This document shows, one piece after another, positions 21,203 through 35,400 of a stretch of 64,000 bases of DNA; position 1 is the stretch's first letter; each line of letters begins with the position of its first letter. The stretch is from contig NW_022145551.1 of NCBI RefSeq assembly GCF_000002235.5, positions 2,049,501-2,113,500 of the forward strand. Reading direction: 5' to 3'. Under the pieces are notes generated by a model. It searched no databases and had not been told where the DNA came from. It worked only from the letters and a program-made list of their open reading frames with translations. The DNA comes from Strongylocentrotus purpuratus. Taxonomy: Eukaryota; Echinodermata; Echinoidea; Camarodonta; Strongylocentrotidae. Position numbers and translations under genes: made by a program.

Positions 21203-22687
21203 CGCCGGAAGTGGGGGGGCAGGGGGGGCAGTTGCCCCCCCAGTCAAAAAAGTGGGGGGGCAAAACGCATTTTTGCCCCCCCAAAAACGCCCCCCCCCCC
21301 CTCCAAAAAAAAAAAAAAAAAGCAGTAAAGGAATAAACATGGTTTGTATTTTTAACCCAAAAGAACATAACAATAATAAAAACCTGAATTAAAGCACATA
21401 TACCATTCCATTCAAAGAAAAGGAAAGTTCACAGGCTGGAATTAAATTTTATAAACATTGCGCATGCTACCTATACGGTTTATAATAGCGATACGCGCAT
21501 ATCGTGGACATATTGTGCGAGAATGGGAAAACGTGTCTGTTTTTTTGGTTTTGTTATAGGGGTGAGAAGACATGAGCCCCTGAACGCTGGCGTACTGATG
21601 GGGGGGGGGGGGGTATATCTATACGATACCAGTTATTTACAAATGTTGCTGTTATGACATGATTTTCCGGTATTTTTTCTCCATTTTTTTTAAAGTCATA
21701 CCTTTTTATGCGTTTGTTGGAAAATAAGAAATTCCCAAATTACAGTCGGGCGAAAAATACGCTTATTTAGAAGCCTTTATGTCATGGTCTGCAAAGTGGC
21801 TGGGCTCGAGCCCCTCCCCCCTCACTTTTGAAAAAGTATGTTAAAGAGAAAAAGAAAGAAAGACGGAGAGAAAAAATAAGTGACCTGCCAATGTCACAAA
21901 TAAGATATAAAAAATGCTCATCTGAACGTAATTAAATGCCTAAAACCCCAGAGCTTACGGGTGCTCCGCCCCTGGACCCCACCAAGGGCCCTAAGGCGGG
22001 CCCCTGGATGCTCATCTGACCGTAATTAAATACCTAAAACCCCTGAGCTTCCGGGGGCTCTGCCCCCTGGACCCCACCAAGGGCTCTAAGGGGGGCCCCT
22101 GGATGCTCATCTGACCGTAATTAAATACCTAAAACCCCTGAGCTTCCGGGGGCTCTGCCCCCTGGACCCCACCAAGGGCCCTATAAGGCGGGCCCCTGGA
22201 TGCTCATCTGACCATTATTAAATACCTAAAACCCCTGAGCTTCCGGGGGCCCTGCCCCCTGGACCCCACCAAGGGCCCTAGGGCGGCCCCTGGTTGCTCA
22301 TCTGACCGTAGTTAAATATTAAAACCTCTGAGCTTCTGGGGGCTCCCCCCCCCCTCTGGAACACGTCAATGGCCTTAAAGAGGCCCCTGGATGCTCATCT
22401 AACCGTAATTAAATACCTAAAATCCCTGAGCTTCCGGGGCTCAGCCCCTTGACACCCTGCCGAGGCTGGACCCCACGCCAATTTACGCTCTACCTGATCG
22501 TTAATACTTCACTTTGAAAAACGTTCCGCGGGACCTGCATGTAACGTGTAAGACTGGTGGTGATGCAGATTTTTCGTCTGCCCCCCCCCCCCTTCCGAAC
22601 GTTTTTTCTCATTACGTCACTGCCCTCGGAAGGTGAGCCCCCTGGAATGTTTGCCCCCCCAATCCCAAACTGCTTCCGGCGCGCCTG
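21203..22687. mobile_element. About 1.5-kb element with CGCCGGAAG ends and probable 8-bp TSD
   Basis: The left end CGCCGGAAG and right end CTTCCGGCG are inverted. GGTTAGG(G/C) flanks both ends (21195-21202 and 22688-22695), matching the undisturbed TTTAGGCTAT at the end of copy A. It holds a block of about 96-bp tandem repeats and further poly-G/C. The exact ends are uncertain by a few bases. Confidence 0.6.
21913..22460. repeat. Tandem array of about 96-bp units
   Basis: ATGCTCATCTGACCGTAATT recurs near 21913, 22008, 22105, 22200, 22294 and 22390. Each is followed by AAACCCCTGAGCTTCCGGGG, CCTGGACCCCACC and a GC-rich end. That makes between five and six copies with moderate divergence. Confidence 0.8.
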
Positions 22688-22695
22688 GGTTAGGC

Positions 22696-23046
22696 TATTT
22701 CATGACCCATGTGTGAACAAGAAATGCGTTTATGAGTGTTTCTGTATAAACACAGGGTCCTATTTTTCCCCTTTCCGTCCGAGAGGGGTTGGGGGGGGGG
22801 GGGGTAGGGGGGGGGGGTTGATCCCTTATTTACACTGTTGCTCATAATGGTTGAATAATTTGTTTCACCCAAATGTATGGAATGATTTTGACAATGAATT
22901 ATTCCTAATAGATAATAGTATGTCCTAGAAGTGGAAATTACTCCCATTGACCCCCCCCCCCCGAGGACAACATTACCCTCCGGGAATTATTCTCCCGGAA
23001 TTACCCTGTGTTGCGGAAAGGGGGGGGGGGGATTGGGTGGGTGAGG
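22696..23046. repeat. Poly-G/poly-C rich insertion remnants between copies B and C
   Basis: It contains TTTCCGTCCGAGAGGGG followed by long G runs, then TTGATCCCTT. A similar string appears at about 25334-25375, so this is another dispersed family. The ends could not be defined. Confidence 0.45.
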
Positions 23047-23135
23047 GTGACATTTTGTATTGAAAAGCACGCTAGCTCCCAAATGCATGTCAGCCTGTCA
23101 GGCAGCCGCTGTTATCACCATCACCGCCACTGGAG

Positions 23136-23326
23136 GGTAGTCTGCAAGCACAAACCCTGGTCAGTCATAAAAGAGAGTCTGCAATGTACGACTACCATAG
23201 GCCATATGTATTATATAGCTGCTCCTATCCTGTCACAGGACACAACCAGTAGCTGGGCTAGGCTTCTCTCAAGGCACAATGATTTTTGTGATGAAATGTC
23301 AAATTAGGGTCTGTGCTTGCAGATTA
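23136..23326. mobile_element. 191-bp MITE in copy C
   Basis: TAGTCTGCAAGCACAAACCCT at the left (in two parts: TAGTCTGCAAG, CACAAACCCT) and AGGGTCTGTGCTTGCAGATTA at the right (AGGGTCTGTGC, TTGCAGATTA) are inverted with two mismatches. ACTGGAG is duplicated at 23129-23135 and 23327-23333, and copy B has the single ACTGGAG of the empty site. The 7-8 bp duplication suggests hAT. Confidence 0.75.
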
Positions 23327-24049
23327 ACTGGAGCGTGGGACAGGACGGAATTTTACAGTCTCTAATTGGTTTTTTTTTCTTTGAAGCATTATGGTACACA
23401 TTTCCATTGCATCAAAGGTAATTTAGATTCCTAAGTTTATGTTGATAGAATATAAATGTCCCAATTAAATGTCTTCCCCATTCCTTCAAGAAACTCTTTA
23501 AAAGAAATCTAAGATGCACGAGTTACTAAAACATCCTATTTTGGTCATTTTAGTTTTCATTTTTATCATTCCCCATGATATTCAATCACAAGGCTTATAT
23601 ACAAAACTAATTCGAGAAACATCATCTCACAATCGGGCAGGGGGGGGGGCGTATTTTGTTTTCTTCTTCTTCAATTGTCTGCACCCACGCCGCATCCCTT
23701 CGTCATATTCAGTCCTTATACCACTGTTTTGAGGTTCTTAAATAACTATTTTATCTTTAAAATGGTATTTTTAATAAATCTAGAGACCTTCTCGGAAAGT
23801 GAAAAACGAAATATTAGATGAAATATATACCAACGGAAACCTTACGAACCATAGGACCCCTATCAAACACACGCACACATACCAACAAACACACCCGCAC
23901 ACACACGTATTGTAATACCTTTATCTTGGTTACTGCCATACGTTAATGTCATGTCATAACCATGTATACTGGCTATAACCTGTTCCACTGCTTCTAATTT
24001 GGGGTCAGGTTGGATGAAAAACATTTTTCGTGTATCTTTGTCGTACTAA

Positions 24050-24827
24050 TGCTACGTTTACACTATGTTCCCGGCGGCCACGGCAACCACGTTTCAGGCC
24101 ACCGTGGACGAAACGGGATTGACGTGACACAACGCGGGGGACCGTATGGGCAAACGTGACAGGCCGTGATTGCCGTGGATACCGTGTCAGATTTTTAAAC
24201 TGTCAAAAAATTTGCCACGGCAGTCACGGTGCGGATGAGAAACCTAGTAGGCCGTAATAAACCGGGGTGAACGTAACAAAACGTGACAGTCCGTAATAGG
24301 CCGTAACGAAACTTGGGGGTGGTCCGTAGTCGGACGGTTTAAGCGCCCGGCACGCTACGGCGCGTTGCGTTCTACTACGGTCTGACACAACGCGAGGTCT
24401 CAATATACCATGATTGCTATTGCTTGGGGGACCTTCTTTTTATACCGCCGGCACAAACGTGCTCCAAAGCTGCCCTGCGTCCACGTTTCATCCGTACAAA
24501 GCCTTGACAGAACGTGAAAAACGTGTCAGACCTTGATCAGAACGTGGGAAACGTGAGGGACCCCATCAGAACGTGACGGGCCGGGAGGGAACGTTCTGGC
24601 ATCCGTGGTAGAACGCGGGCCGAACCGTAGTGCGCCTTGGAGCCTCCGGGACTCACCATCCCCTTCCCCCACGGCCCGTCACGGATACCGTGGTAGACCG
24701 TGAGAAAACTTGGCAAGACGTAACAAAACTTGAATCCAGAGATAAAATTGGTCTAAATCCCACGGCGCACTACGTTTCGGGCAAACGGGGCTGCCGTGGC
24801 CGCCGGGAACATAGTGTAAACGTAGCA
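24050..24827. mobile_element. 778-bp PIF/Harbinger-like MITE with TAA TSD
   Basis: The termini TGCTACGTTTACACTATG and its inverse CATAGTGTAAACGTAGCA extend into a longer inverted arm (GTTCCCGGCGGCCACGGCA). TAA is duplicated at 24047-24049 and 24828-24830. Copy B has the unoccupied site (TCGTACTAAGGCCAG). A 3-bp TWA duplication is the PIF/Harbinger hallmark. The interior is GC-rich and built from repeated AACGTGACAG / GCCGTGG-like motifs. No transposase is present. Confidence 0.85.
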
Positions 24828-25133
24828 TAAAGCCAGAAATGTGCACAATCCCATCTGCATTACAGCTTTTTATCGCTCAAATGTTCTTATTTCTAATGGT
24901 ATATCTATGCATTTTGTTGAGCATAAAGAGTATAAAACCACCCATTTCTTGATTCATCCCTCTCCAAGTTTCATTCCACGCATAACGACATTTTTTTTTC
25001 TCGAATTGATAGAGTTCAATTATATGACTATTTGTAAAGAGATAAGCCGTGAAACCCTTTTCACTTCGTGAATTCTATTCTGTCACAAACTGAATAAGGG
25101 CGAGGATGTAATTCATGGAGTGTACACACGCAC

Positions 25134-25385
25134 CAGTGGCGTACGCAGGATTTTTTCAAGGGGGGGGGGGGGTTACATTTTGAAATCGGGTCTGAATCTG
25201 AATAAGCGGGGGGGGGGGGGGAGGGTTTCTCAAAAAATATACACATTAAAACAACTGACGGGGGGGGGGGGTTGTATGTATGTTGTACGTTCTGTATAAA
25301 ACTGGGAATCTCCCACAAAACACTCATTTTTCCTTTCCGTCCGAAAGAGGGGGGGGGGGGGCTTTGATCCCTTCTTCTTAGATTT
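25134..25385. mobile_element. hAT-like MITE, left end plus poly-G interior (right end lost)
   Basis: CAGTGGCGTACGCAGGATTT at 25134 matches the left end of the element at 20098 and is followed by the same poly-G-rich interior. No inverse right end was found before the region merges into a GTCCGAAAGAGG-poly-G string. It is probably truncated. Confidence 0.6.
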
Positions 25386-26496
25386 ATATTTAAAAAAAAT
25401 TATGTCTCTTTACTTGCTTTCTCCATTCGATGTTTAACTATGCATCGTGGTAGACATCAATACATATTGACAAATTCATTTGTAGCTCAATCCTTCAAAG
25501 CAGGTTAACGTTATCCGAAAAGCCTTCCAGGAGCTGTAATTGAGAATTAATGTCTTACCAAAGGGCACTACACCACGTTGACTTATTTTCGACCGTGACT
25601 TCAAAAAAGAAGACTTTGTAAAAATGTATTTTGGTAAGACATGCACTCTTCATGGACTGCAATGCAACGGATAAAGACTGTTGAATGGAAAACAATTCAC
25701 CATCATCATCTTAACCTCCATTACCGTGAACACCATGATCATTAAAATACTGGACACATCATCGTCGTCGTCGTCCTTTTCGTTGATATCACAATTACGA
25801 TTATCTTTAGTATGATTTTTGTCCTCACTTTCAGCGCACCATCATTGCCATACCTAGTGCCGTAATCAGAGTTAATATATGCTTTTTTCATGAGTAATTC
25901 AACTATTACAGGATAGGAATTAGTTAGTATTTCAATTATTTTGTAGTGAGATACGTCAGTAGAGGGCTATTCATGCTACTTTATTATGAATTGTGTTATA
26001 TAACATGTAAACGTGGACTGCTTCTTCTTTTAATAGTTAAGACTAATTCCCTCCTTGAAAATGTTTCAACGTAGTTTCACGTGAATGGTTGTCTCCTTGA
26101 TACAGAACAAGTGTTGCGGGAAGTGTTGCCACCCTTTATTTGCACTAACTCGATATCTATTGAAATATTAATGATTGTCAAAATATAAAGAGGAGGAAAG
26201 AGCGCAGCCTAACAGTGGAATAGGAATGGCAGATATTTTAATTACGATTTAGTTCACTGCATAGGACTTTGGAATTTGTTGAAAACGACGAAAATAACAA
26301 ATGCACAGTGCGAACAAGGAATCAGTGTGTTGTATGCTTATGCTCATTTTAACATGCATAATGCAACAGGTTCATCTGTTAGAAGGGATTCAGAATCTTA
26401 ATCGTAACATTTCGAGTCGAGCGTAATGAGAGAAGTAGACGATTACAAGAAACTGTGCTACATTATGATGTCTGGTAAGCTGGTGCTTCTTCAAGT
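25386..26496 (+). promoter_or_regulatory. 5' flank of the giant ankyrin/death-domain gene
   Basis: About 1.1 kb with no transposon or coding frame recognised. A TATA-like AAATATAAAG lies at about 26180, roughly 310 bp before the start codon. A possible upstream mini-frame starts at ATGGCAGAT (26227) and ends after a few codons. An in-frame TAA lies about 18 bases before the ATG at 26497. No transcription start can be proven from sequence alone. Confidence 0.3.
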
Positions 26497-29400
26497 ATGG
26501 AGGACATAAATGAACAGCTTCATAAAGCAGCGTTGAGGGGTAAAATAAAAAAGGTTAAAGAATTTCTAAAACAAGGTGCTAACATAGACCAGACAGACCA
26601 AGATGGAAACACAAGTTTACACAACGCGGTGAAAAAAAAAAATAGAATCGTCGCTGAGTATCTCATAAAGAAAGGTGCTGATTTGGAAAAGACAAATCCA
26701 GATGGACAAACACCCTTACATCTTGCTGCATCACTCGGACGTCTTAAAGCAACGAAATACCTCCTCAGCCAAGGAGCTGATGTGAATACCGGAGTAAATG
26801 ATGGAAGAGCTGCATTACATTTTGCAGCTCAGAATGGCAGTCTCGATGTCACTAAATATCTCATTAGCCAAGGAGCTAATGTGAATAAGGAAAGTAATAG
26901 CGGTAGGACTGCATTACACAGTGCTGCTCAGGAAGGTCATCTTGGTGTCATCAAATATCTCCTCAGCAAAGGAGATGATGTGAATAAGAAAAGTAAGGAC
27001 GGTAGGACTGCATTTCACATTGCTGCCTTATGTGGTCATCTTGACGTCACCAAATATCTCCTCAGCCAAGGAGCTAATGTGAATCAGGAAAGTAATATCG
27101 GTAGGACTGCATTACACAGTGCTGCTCAGAATGGCCATCTTGATGTCACCAAATATCTCATCAGCCAAGGAGCTGATGTGAATCAGGAAAGTAAAATCGG
27201 TTGGACTGCATTATACAGCGCTGCTCAGGGAGGTCATCTTGATGTCACTAAATATATCCTCAGCCAAGGAGCTGATGTGAATCAGGAAAGTAATATCGGT
27301 AGGACTGCATTACACAGTGCTGCTCAGGGAGGTCATCTTGATGTCACTAAATATATCCTCAGCCAAGGAGCTGATGTGAATCAGGAAAGTAATATCGGTA
27401 GGATTGCATTACACAGTGCTGCTCAGGAAGGTCATCTTGGTGTCACTAAATATCTCCTCAGCCAAGGAGCTAATGTAAATACCGTAGGTGAAGGCGGTGA
27501 GACTGTATTACGCTTAGCTGCTAATAAAGGCCATCTTGATGTCACTAAATATCTCATTAGCCGAGGAGCTGAGGTGAATCAGGAAAGTAATAGCGGTTGG
27601 ACTACATTACACAGTGCTGCTCAGGAAGGCCATCTTGATGTCACCAAATATCTCATCAGCCAAGGAGCTGATGTGAATCAGGAAAGTAATATCGGTAGGA
27701 CTGCATTACACTTAGCTGCTCAGGGAGGTCATCTTGATGTCACTAAATATATCCTCAGCCAAGGAGCTGATGTGAATCAGGAAAGTAAAATCGGTAGGAC
27801 TGCATTACACAGTGCTGCTCAGGAAGGTCATCTTGGTGTCACTAAATATCTCCTCAGCCAAGGAGCTGATGTGAATCAGGAAAGTAATATCGGTAGGACT
27901 GCATTACACTTAGCTGCTCAGAATGGCCATCTTGACGTCACCAAATATGTCATTAGCCAAGGAGCTGATGTGAATCAGGAAAGTAATATCGGTAGGACTG
28001 CATTACACAGTGCTGCTCATAAAGGCCATCTTGACGTCACCAAATATGTCATCAGCCAAGGAGCTGATGTGAATCAGGAAAGTGATTGCGGTTGGACTGC
28101 ATTACACAGTGCTGCTAAGGAAGGTCATCTTGATGTCACCAAATATCTCATTAGCCAAGGAGCTGATGTGAATCAGGAAAGTAATATAGGTAGGACTGCA
28201 TTACACAGTGCTGCTCAGAATGGCCGTCTTGATGTCACTAAATATCTCATTAGCCAAGGAGCTGACGTGAATAAGGAAAGTAATAGCGGTAGGACTGCAT
28301 TATACAGTGCTGCTCAGGAAGGTTATCTTGATGTCACTAAATATCTCCTCAGCCAAGGAGCTAATGTAAATACCGTAGGTGAAGGCGGTGAGACTGTATT
28401 ACACTTAGCTGCTCAGATTGGCCATATTGATGTCACTAAATATCTCATTAGCCAAGGAGATGATGTGAATAAGGAAAGTAATAGCGGTAGGACTGCATTG
28501 CACAGTGCTGCTCAGGAAGGTCATCTTGGTGTCTCGAATTATCTCATTGGCCAAGGAGCTGAGGTGAATAAGGGTAATGATTGCTGTAGGACTGCGTTAC
28601 ATCTTGCTGCTCAGAATAGCCATCTTGATGTTACTAAATATCTTATTAGCCAAGGAGCTGATGTGAATAAGGAAAGTAATAGCGATAGGACTGCACTACA
28701 CAGTGCTGCTGAGAAAGGTCATCTTGATGTCACCAAATATCTCCTCAGCCAAGGAGCTGATGTGAATACTGGAGTTAGTGACGGTAGGACTGCATTACAT
28801 TTTGCTGCTTTAAATGGTCATCTTGATGTCACCAAATATCTCATCAGCCAAGGAGCTGATATTGAAAGGGAAACTAAGCAAGGTTTCACTGCATTACACG
28901 ATGCTTCTCAGGATGGTCATCTTGATGTCACCAAATATCTCATTAGTCAAGGAGCTGATGTTAAAAAGGAAAGTAAGAATGGTTTCACTGCATTTCACAT
29001 TGCTGCTCAGAAGGGTAACCTTGATGTCACCAGATATCTCATCAGTCAGGGAGCTGAGGTAAATAAGGAAGATAAAGACGGTTTCACTGCATTACACCAA
29101 GCTGCCTATAATAGTCATCTTGATGTCACCAAATATCTCATCAGCCAAGGAGCTGATGTGAATGAGGGTCATAATGACGGTAGAACTGCATTACACCTTT
29201 CTGCTCAGGAGGGTCACCTTGGTGTCACCAAATATCTTATCAGTCAAGAAGCTGATTTGGAAAAGGAAATAAACGACGGTTTCACTGCATTACACCTAGC
29301 TGCCTTCAGTGGCCATCTTGATGTCACCAAATATCTCATCAGCCAAGGAGCTGATGTGATTAAGGAAGATACCTACGGCAGGACAGCATTACACGGTGCT

Positions 29401-32400
29401 TCTCAAAATGGTCACATTGATGTCACCGAATACCTCATAAGTCAAGGAGATGATGTGAATAAGCAAAGTAACGACGATTTCACTGCATTACACCTTGCTG
29501 CCTTCAGTGGCCATCTTAATGTCACCAAATATCTCATCAGCCAAGGAGCTGAGGTGAATAAGGAAGATACCTACGGTAGGACAGCATTACACGGTGCTTC
29601 TCAAAATGGTCACATTGATGTCACCGAATACCTCATAAGTCAAGGAGATGATGTGAATAAGCAAAGTAACGACGGTTTCACTGCATTACACCTTGCTGCC
29701 TTCAGTGGCTATCTTGATGTCACCAAATATCTCATCAGCCAAGGAGCTGAGGTGAATAAGGAAGATAATGACAGTGAAACTGCATTACACTGTGCTTCTC
29801 AGAATGGTCACCTTGATGTCATCAAATATCTCGTCGGCCAAGGAGGTGATGTGAACAAGCAAAGTAACGGCGGTTTCACTGCATTACACCTTGCTGCCTT
29901 CAGTGGCCATCTTGATGTCACCAAATATCTCATCAGTCAAGGAGCTGATATGATTAACGGAGTAAATGACGGCAGAACTGCATTACACCTTGCTGCTCAG
30001 GAGGGTCACTTTGATGTCACCAAATATCTCATCAGTCAAGGAGCTGATGTTAAAACGGAAAGTAATAACGGTTTCACTGCATTACACAAAGCTGCCTTCA
30101 ATGGTCATTTTGATGTCACCAAATATCTCATCAGCCAAGGAGCTGAGGTGAATAAGGAAGATAATGACAGTGAAACTGCATTACACTGTGCTTCTCAGAA
30201 TGGTCACCTTGATGTCATCAAATATCTCGTCGGCCAAGGAGGTGATGTGAACAAGCAAAGTAACGGCGGTTTCACTGCATTACACCTTGCTGCCTTCAGT
30301 GGCCATCTTGATGTCACCAAATATCTCATCAGTCAAGGAGCTGATATGATTAACGGAGTAAATGACGGCAGAACTGCATTACACCTTGCTGCTCAGGAGG
30401 GTCACTTTGATGTCACCAAATATCTCATCAGTCAAGGAGCTGATGTTAAAACGGAAAGTAATAACGGTTTCACTGCATTACACAAAGCTGCCTTCAATGG
30501 TCATTTTGATGTCACCAAATATCTCATCAGCAAAGGAGCTGAGGTGAATAAGGAAGATAATGACAGTGAAACTGCATTACACTGTGCTTCTCAGAATGGT
30601 CACCTTGATGTCATCAAATATCTCGTCGGCCAAGGAGGTGATGTGAACAAGCAAAGTAACGGCGGTTTCACTGCATTACACCTTGCTGCCTTTAGTGGCC
30701 ATCTTGATGTCACCAAATATCTCATCAGTCAAGGAGCTGATATGATTAACGGAGTAAATGACGGCAGAAATGCATTACACCTTGCTGCTCAGAAGGGTCA
30801 CTTTGATGTCACCGAATATCTCATCAGTCAAGGAGCTGATGTTAAAACAGAAAGTAATAACGGTTTCACTGCATTACACAAAGCTGCCTTCAATGGTCAT
30901 TTTGATGTCACCAAATATCTCATCAGCCAGGGAGCTGATGTGAAAGAGGGTGACAATGACGATGAAACTGCTTTACACCTTGCTGCCCAGAAGGGTCACC
31001 TTGATGTCACCAAATATCTCATCAGCCAAGGAGCTGATGTGAAAAGGGAAAGTAAGAACGGTTTCACTGCATTACACAAAGCTGCCTTCAATGGTCATTT
31101 TGATGTCACCAAACATCTCATTAGCCAAGGAGCTGATTTGAATGAGGGTCATAATGACGGTAGAACTGCATTACACCTTTCTGCTCAGGAGGGTCACCTT
31201 GATGTCATCAAATATATCATCAGACAAGGAGCTGATGTAAATCAGGAAGATAATGACGGTGAAACAGCATTACACCTAGCTGCCTTCAATGGTCATTTTG
31301 ATGTCACCAAACATCTCATCAGCCAAGGAGCTGATGTGAATGAGGGTCATAATGACGGTAGAACTGCATTACACCTTTCTGCTCAGGAGGGTCACCTTGG
31401 TATCACCAAATATCTTATCAGTCAAGAAGCTGATTTGGAAAAGGAAAGTAACGACGGTTTCACTGCATTACACCTAGCTGCCTTCAGTGGCCATCTTGAT
31501 GTCACCAAATATCTCATCAGCCAAGGAGCTGATGTGATTAAGGAAGATACCTACGGCAGGACAGCATTACACAGTGCTTCTCAAAATGGTCACATTGATG
31601 TCACCGAATACCTCATAAGTCAAGGAGATGATGTGAATAAGCAAAGTAACGACGATTTCACTGCATTACACCTTGCTGCCTTCAGTGGCCATCTTAATGT
31701 CACCAAATATCTCATCAGCCAAGGAGCTGAGGTGAATAAGGAAGATACCTACGGTAGGACAGCATTACACGGTGCTTCTCAAAATGGTCACATTGATGTC
31801 ACCGAATACCTCATAAGTCAAGGAGATGATGTGAATAAGCAAAGTAACGACGGTTTCACTGCATTACACCTTGCTGCCTTCAGTGGCTATCTTGATGTCA
31901 CCAAATATCTCATCAGCCAAGGAGCTGAGGTGAATAAGGAAGATAATGACAGTGAAACTGCATTACACTGTGCTTCTCAGAATGGTCACCTTGATGTCAT
32001 CAAATATCTCGTCGGCCAAGGAGGTGATGTGAACAAGCAAAGTAACGGCGGTTTCACTGCATTACACCTTGCTGCCTTCAGTGGCCATCTTGATGTCACC
32101 AAATATCTCATCAGTCAAGGAGCTGATATGATTAACGGAGTAAATGACGGCAGAACTGCATTACACCTTGCTGCTCAGGAGGGTCACTTTGATGTCACCA
32201 AATATCTCATCAGTCAAGGAGCTGATGTTAAAACGGAAAGTAATAACGGTTTCACTGCATTACACAAAGCTGCCTTCAATGGTCATTTTGATGTCACCAA
32301 ATATCTCATCAGCCAAGGAGCTGAGGTGAATAAGGAAGATAATGACAGTGAAACTGCATTACACTGTGCTTCTCAGAATGGTCACCTTGATGTCATCAAA

Positions 32401-35400
32401 TATCTCGTCGGCCAAGGAGGTGATGTGAACAAGCAAAGTAACGGCGGTTTCACTGCATTACACCTTGCTGCCTTCAGTGGCCATCTTGATGTCACCAAAT
32501 ATCTCATCAGTCAAGGAGCTGATATGATTAACGGAGTAAATGACGGCAGAACTGCATTACACCTTGCTGCTCAGAAGGGTCACTTTGATGTCACCAAATA
32601 TCTCATCAGTCAAGGAGCTGATGTTAAAACAGAAAGTAATAACGGTTTCACTGCATTACACAAAGCTGCCTTCAATGGTCATTTTGATGTCACCAAATAT
32701 CTCATCAGCCAGGGAGCTGATGTGAAAGAGGGTGACAATGACGATGAAACTGCTTTACACCTTGCTGCCCAGAAGGGTCACCTTGATGTCACCAAATATC
32801 TCATCAGCCAAGGAGCTGATGTGAAAAGGGAAAGTAAGAACGGTTTCACTGCATTACACAAAGCTGCCTTCAATGGTCATTTTGATGTCACCAAACATCT
32901 CATCAGCCAAGGAGCTGATGTGAATGAGGGTCATAATGACGGTAGAACTGCATTACACCTTTCTGCTCAGGAGGGTCACCTTGATGTCATCAAATATATC
33001 ATCAGACAAGGAGCTGATGTAAATCAGGAAGATAATGACGGTGAAACAGCATTACACCTAGCTGCCTTCAATGGTCATTTTGATGTCACCAAACATCTCA
33101 TCAGCCAAGGAGCTGATGTGAATGAGGGTCATCATGACGGTAGAACTGCATTACACCTTTCTGCTCAGGAGGGTCACCTTGGTATCACCAAATATCTTAT
33201 CAGTCAAGAAGCTGATTTGGAAAAGGAAAGTAACGACGGTTTCACTGCATTACACCTAGCTGCCTTCAGTGGCCATCTTGATGTCACCAAATATCTCATC
33301 AGCCAAGGAGCTGATGTGATTAAGGAAGATACCTACGGCAGGACAGCATTACACAGTGCTTCTCAAAATGGTCACATTGATGTCACCGAATACCTCATAA
33401 GTCAAGGAGATGATGTGAATAAGCAAAGTAACGACGATTTCACTGCATTACACCTTGCTGCCTTCAGTGGCCATCTTGATGTCACCAAATATCTCATCAG
33501 CCAAGGAGCTGAGGTGAATAAGGAAGATACCTACGGTAGGACAGCTTTACACGGTGCTTCTCAAAATGGTCACATTGATGTCACCGAATACCTCATAAGT
33601 CAAGGAGATGATGTGAATAAGCAAAGTAACGACGGTTTCACTGCATTACACCTTGCTGCCTTCAGTGGCTATCTTGATGTCACCAAATCTCTCATCAGCC
33701 AAGGAGCTGAGGTGAATAAGGAAGATAATGACAGTGAAACTGCATTACACTGTGCTTCTCAGAATGGTCACCTTGATGTCATCAAATATCTCGTCGGCCA
33801 AGGAGGTGATGTGAACAAGCAAAGTAACGGCGGTTTCACTGCATTACACCTTGCTGCCTTCAGTGGCCATCTTGATGTCACCAAATATCTCATCAGTCAA
33901 GGAGCTGATATGATTAACGGAGTAAATGACGGCAGAACTGCATTACACCTTGCTGCTCAGGAGGGTCACTTCGATGTCACCAAATATCTCATGAGTCAAG
34001 GAGGTGATGTGAACAAGGAAAGTAATAACGGTTTCACTGCATTACACGACGCTTCTCGGAATGGTCATCTTGATGTAACCAAATATGTCATCAGTCAAGG
34101 AGGTGATGTGAATAACGGAGTTAATGACGGTAGTACTGCATTACACCTTGCTGCTAAGGAGGGTCACCTTGATGTCACCAAATATCTCATCAGTCAAGGA
34201 GCTGATGTGAAAACGGAAAGTAAGAACGGTTTCACTGCATTACACAAAGCTGCCTTCAATGGTCATTTTGATGTCACCAAATATCTCATCAGCCAGGGAG
34301 CTGATGTGAAAGAGGCTGACAATGACGATGAAACTGCATTACACCTTGCTGCCCAGAAGGGTCACCTTGATGTCACCAAATATCTCATCAGTCAAGGAGC
34401 TGATGTGAAAAGGGAAAGTAATAACGGTTTCACTGCATTAAACAAAGCTGCTTTCAATGGTCATTTTGATGTCACCAAACATCTCATCAGCCCAGAAGTT
34501 GAGGTGAATAAGGCAGATAATGACGGTGAAACTGCATTACACATTGCTGCCCAGCAGAGTCACCTTGATGTCACCAAATATCTCGTCAGTCAAGGAGCTG
34601 ATGTGAAAAGGGAAAGTAATAACGGTTTCACTGCATTGCACAAAGCTGCCTTCAATGGTCATTTTGATGTCACCAAACATCTCATCAGCCAAGGAGCTGA
34701 TGTGAATGAGGGTCATAATGACGGTAGAACTGCATTACACCTTTCTGCTCAGGAGGGTCACCTTGATGTCATCAAATATATCATCAGACAAGGAGCTAAT
34801 GTGAATCAGGAAGATAATGACGGTGAAACAGCATTACACCTAGCTGCCTTCAATGGTCATTTTGATGTCACCAAACATCTCATCAGCCAAGGAGCTGATG
34901 TGAATGAGGGTCATAATGACGGTAGAACTGCATTACACCTTTCTGCTCAGGAGGGTCACCTTGGTGTCACCAAATATCTTATCAGTCAAGAAGCTGATTT
35001 GGAAAAGGAAAGTAACGACGGTTTCACTGCATTACACCTAGCTGCCTTCAGTGGCCATCTTGATGTCACCAAATATCTCATCAGTCTAGGAGCTGATGTG
35101 ATTAAGGAAGATACCTACGGCAGGACAGCATTACACGGTGCTTCTCAAAATGGTCACATTGATGTCACCGAATACCTCATAGGTCAAGGAGATGATGTGA
35201 ATAAGCAAAGTAACGACGATTTCACTGCATTACACCTTGCTGCCTTCAGTGGCCATCTTGATGTCACCAAATATCTCATCAGCCAAGGAGCTGAGGTGAA
35301 TAAGGAAGATACCTACGGTAGGACAGCATTACACGGTGCTTCTCAAAATGGTCACATTGATGTCACCGAATACCTCATAAGTCAAGGAGATGATGTGAAT

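Larger units (their letters stand above)
23047..25133. repeat. 1.6-kb repeat segment, copy C, split by two MITEs and truncated on the right
   Basis: It begins CATTTTGTATTGAAAAGCACG and follows the block order of copy A. It is interrupted at 23136-23326 and 24050-24827. It ends near 25133 in GTGTACACACGCAC, where another hAT-like end begins. The leader-like frame recurs at 23514 with a few substitutions and a 6-nt in-frame insertion. Confidence 0.75.

Noticed and set aside
28814..32725. Open frames of 61-82 codons in a second forward frame (starting at 28814, 29966, 30362, 30758, 32144, 32540)
   Set aside because: They recur only because the ankyrin DNA repeats recur; each is the same shadow of the 99-nt unit in another frame.
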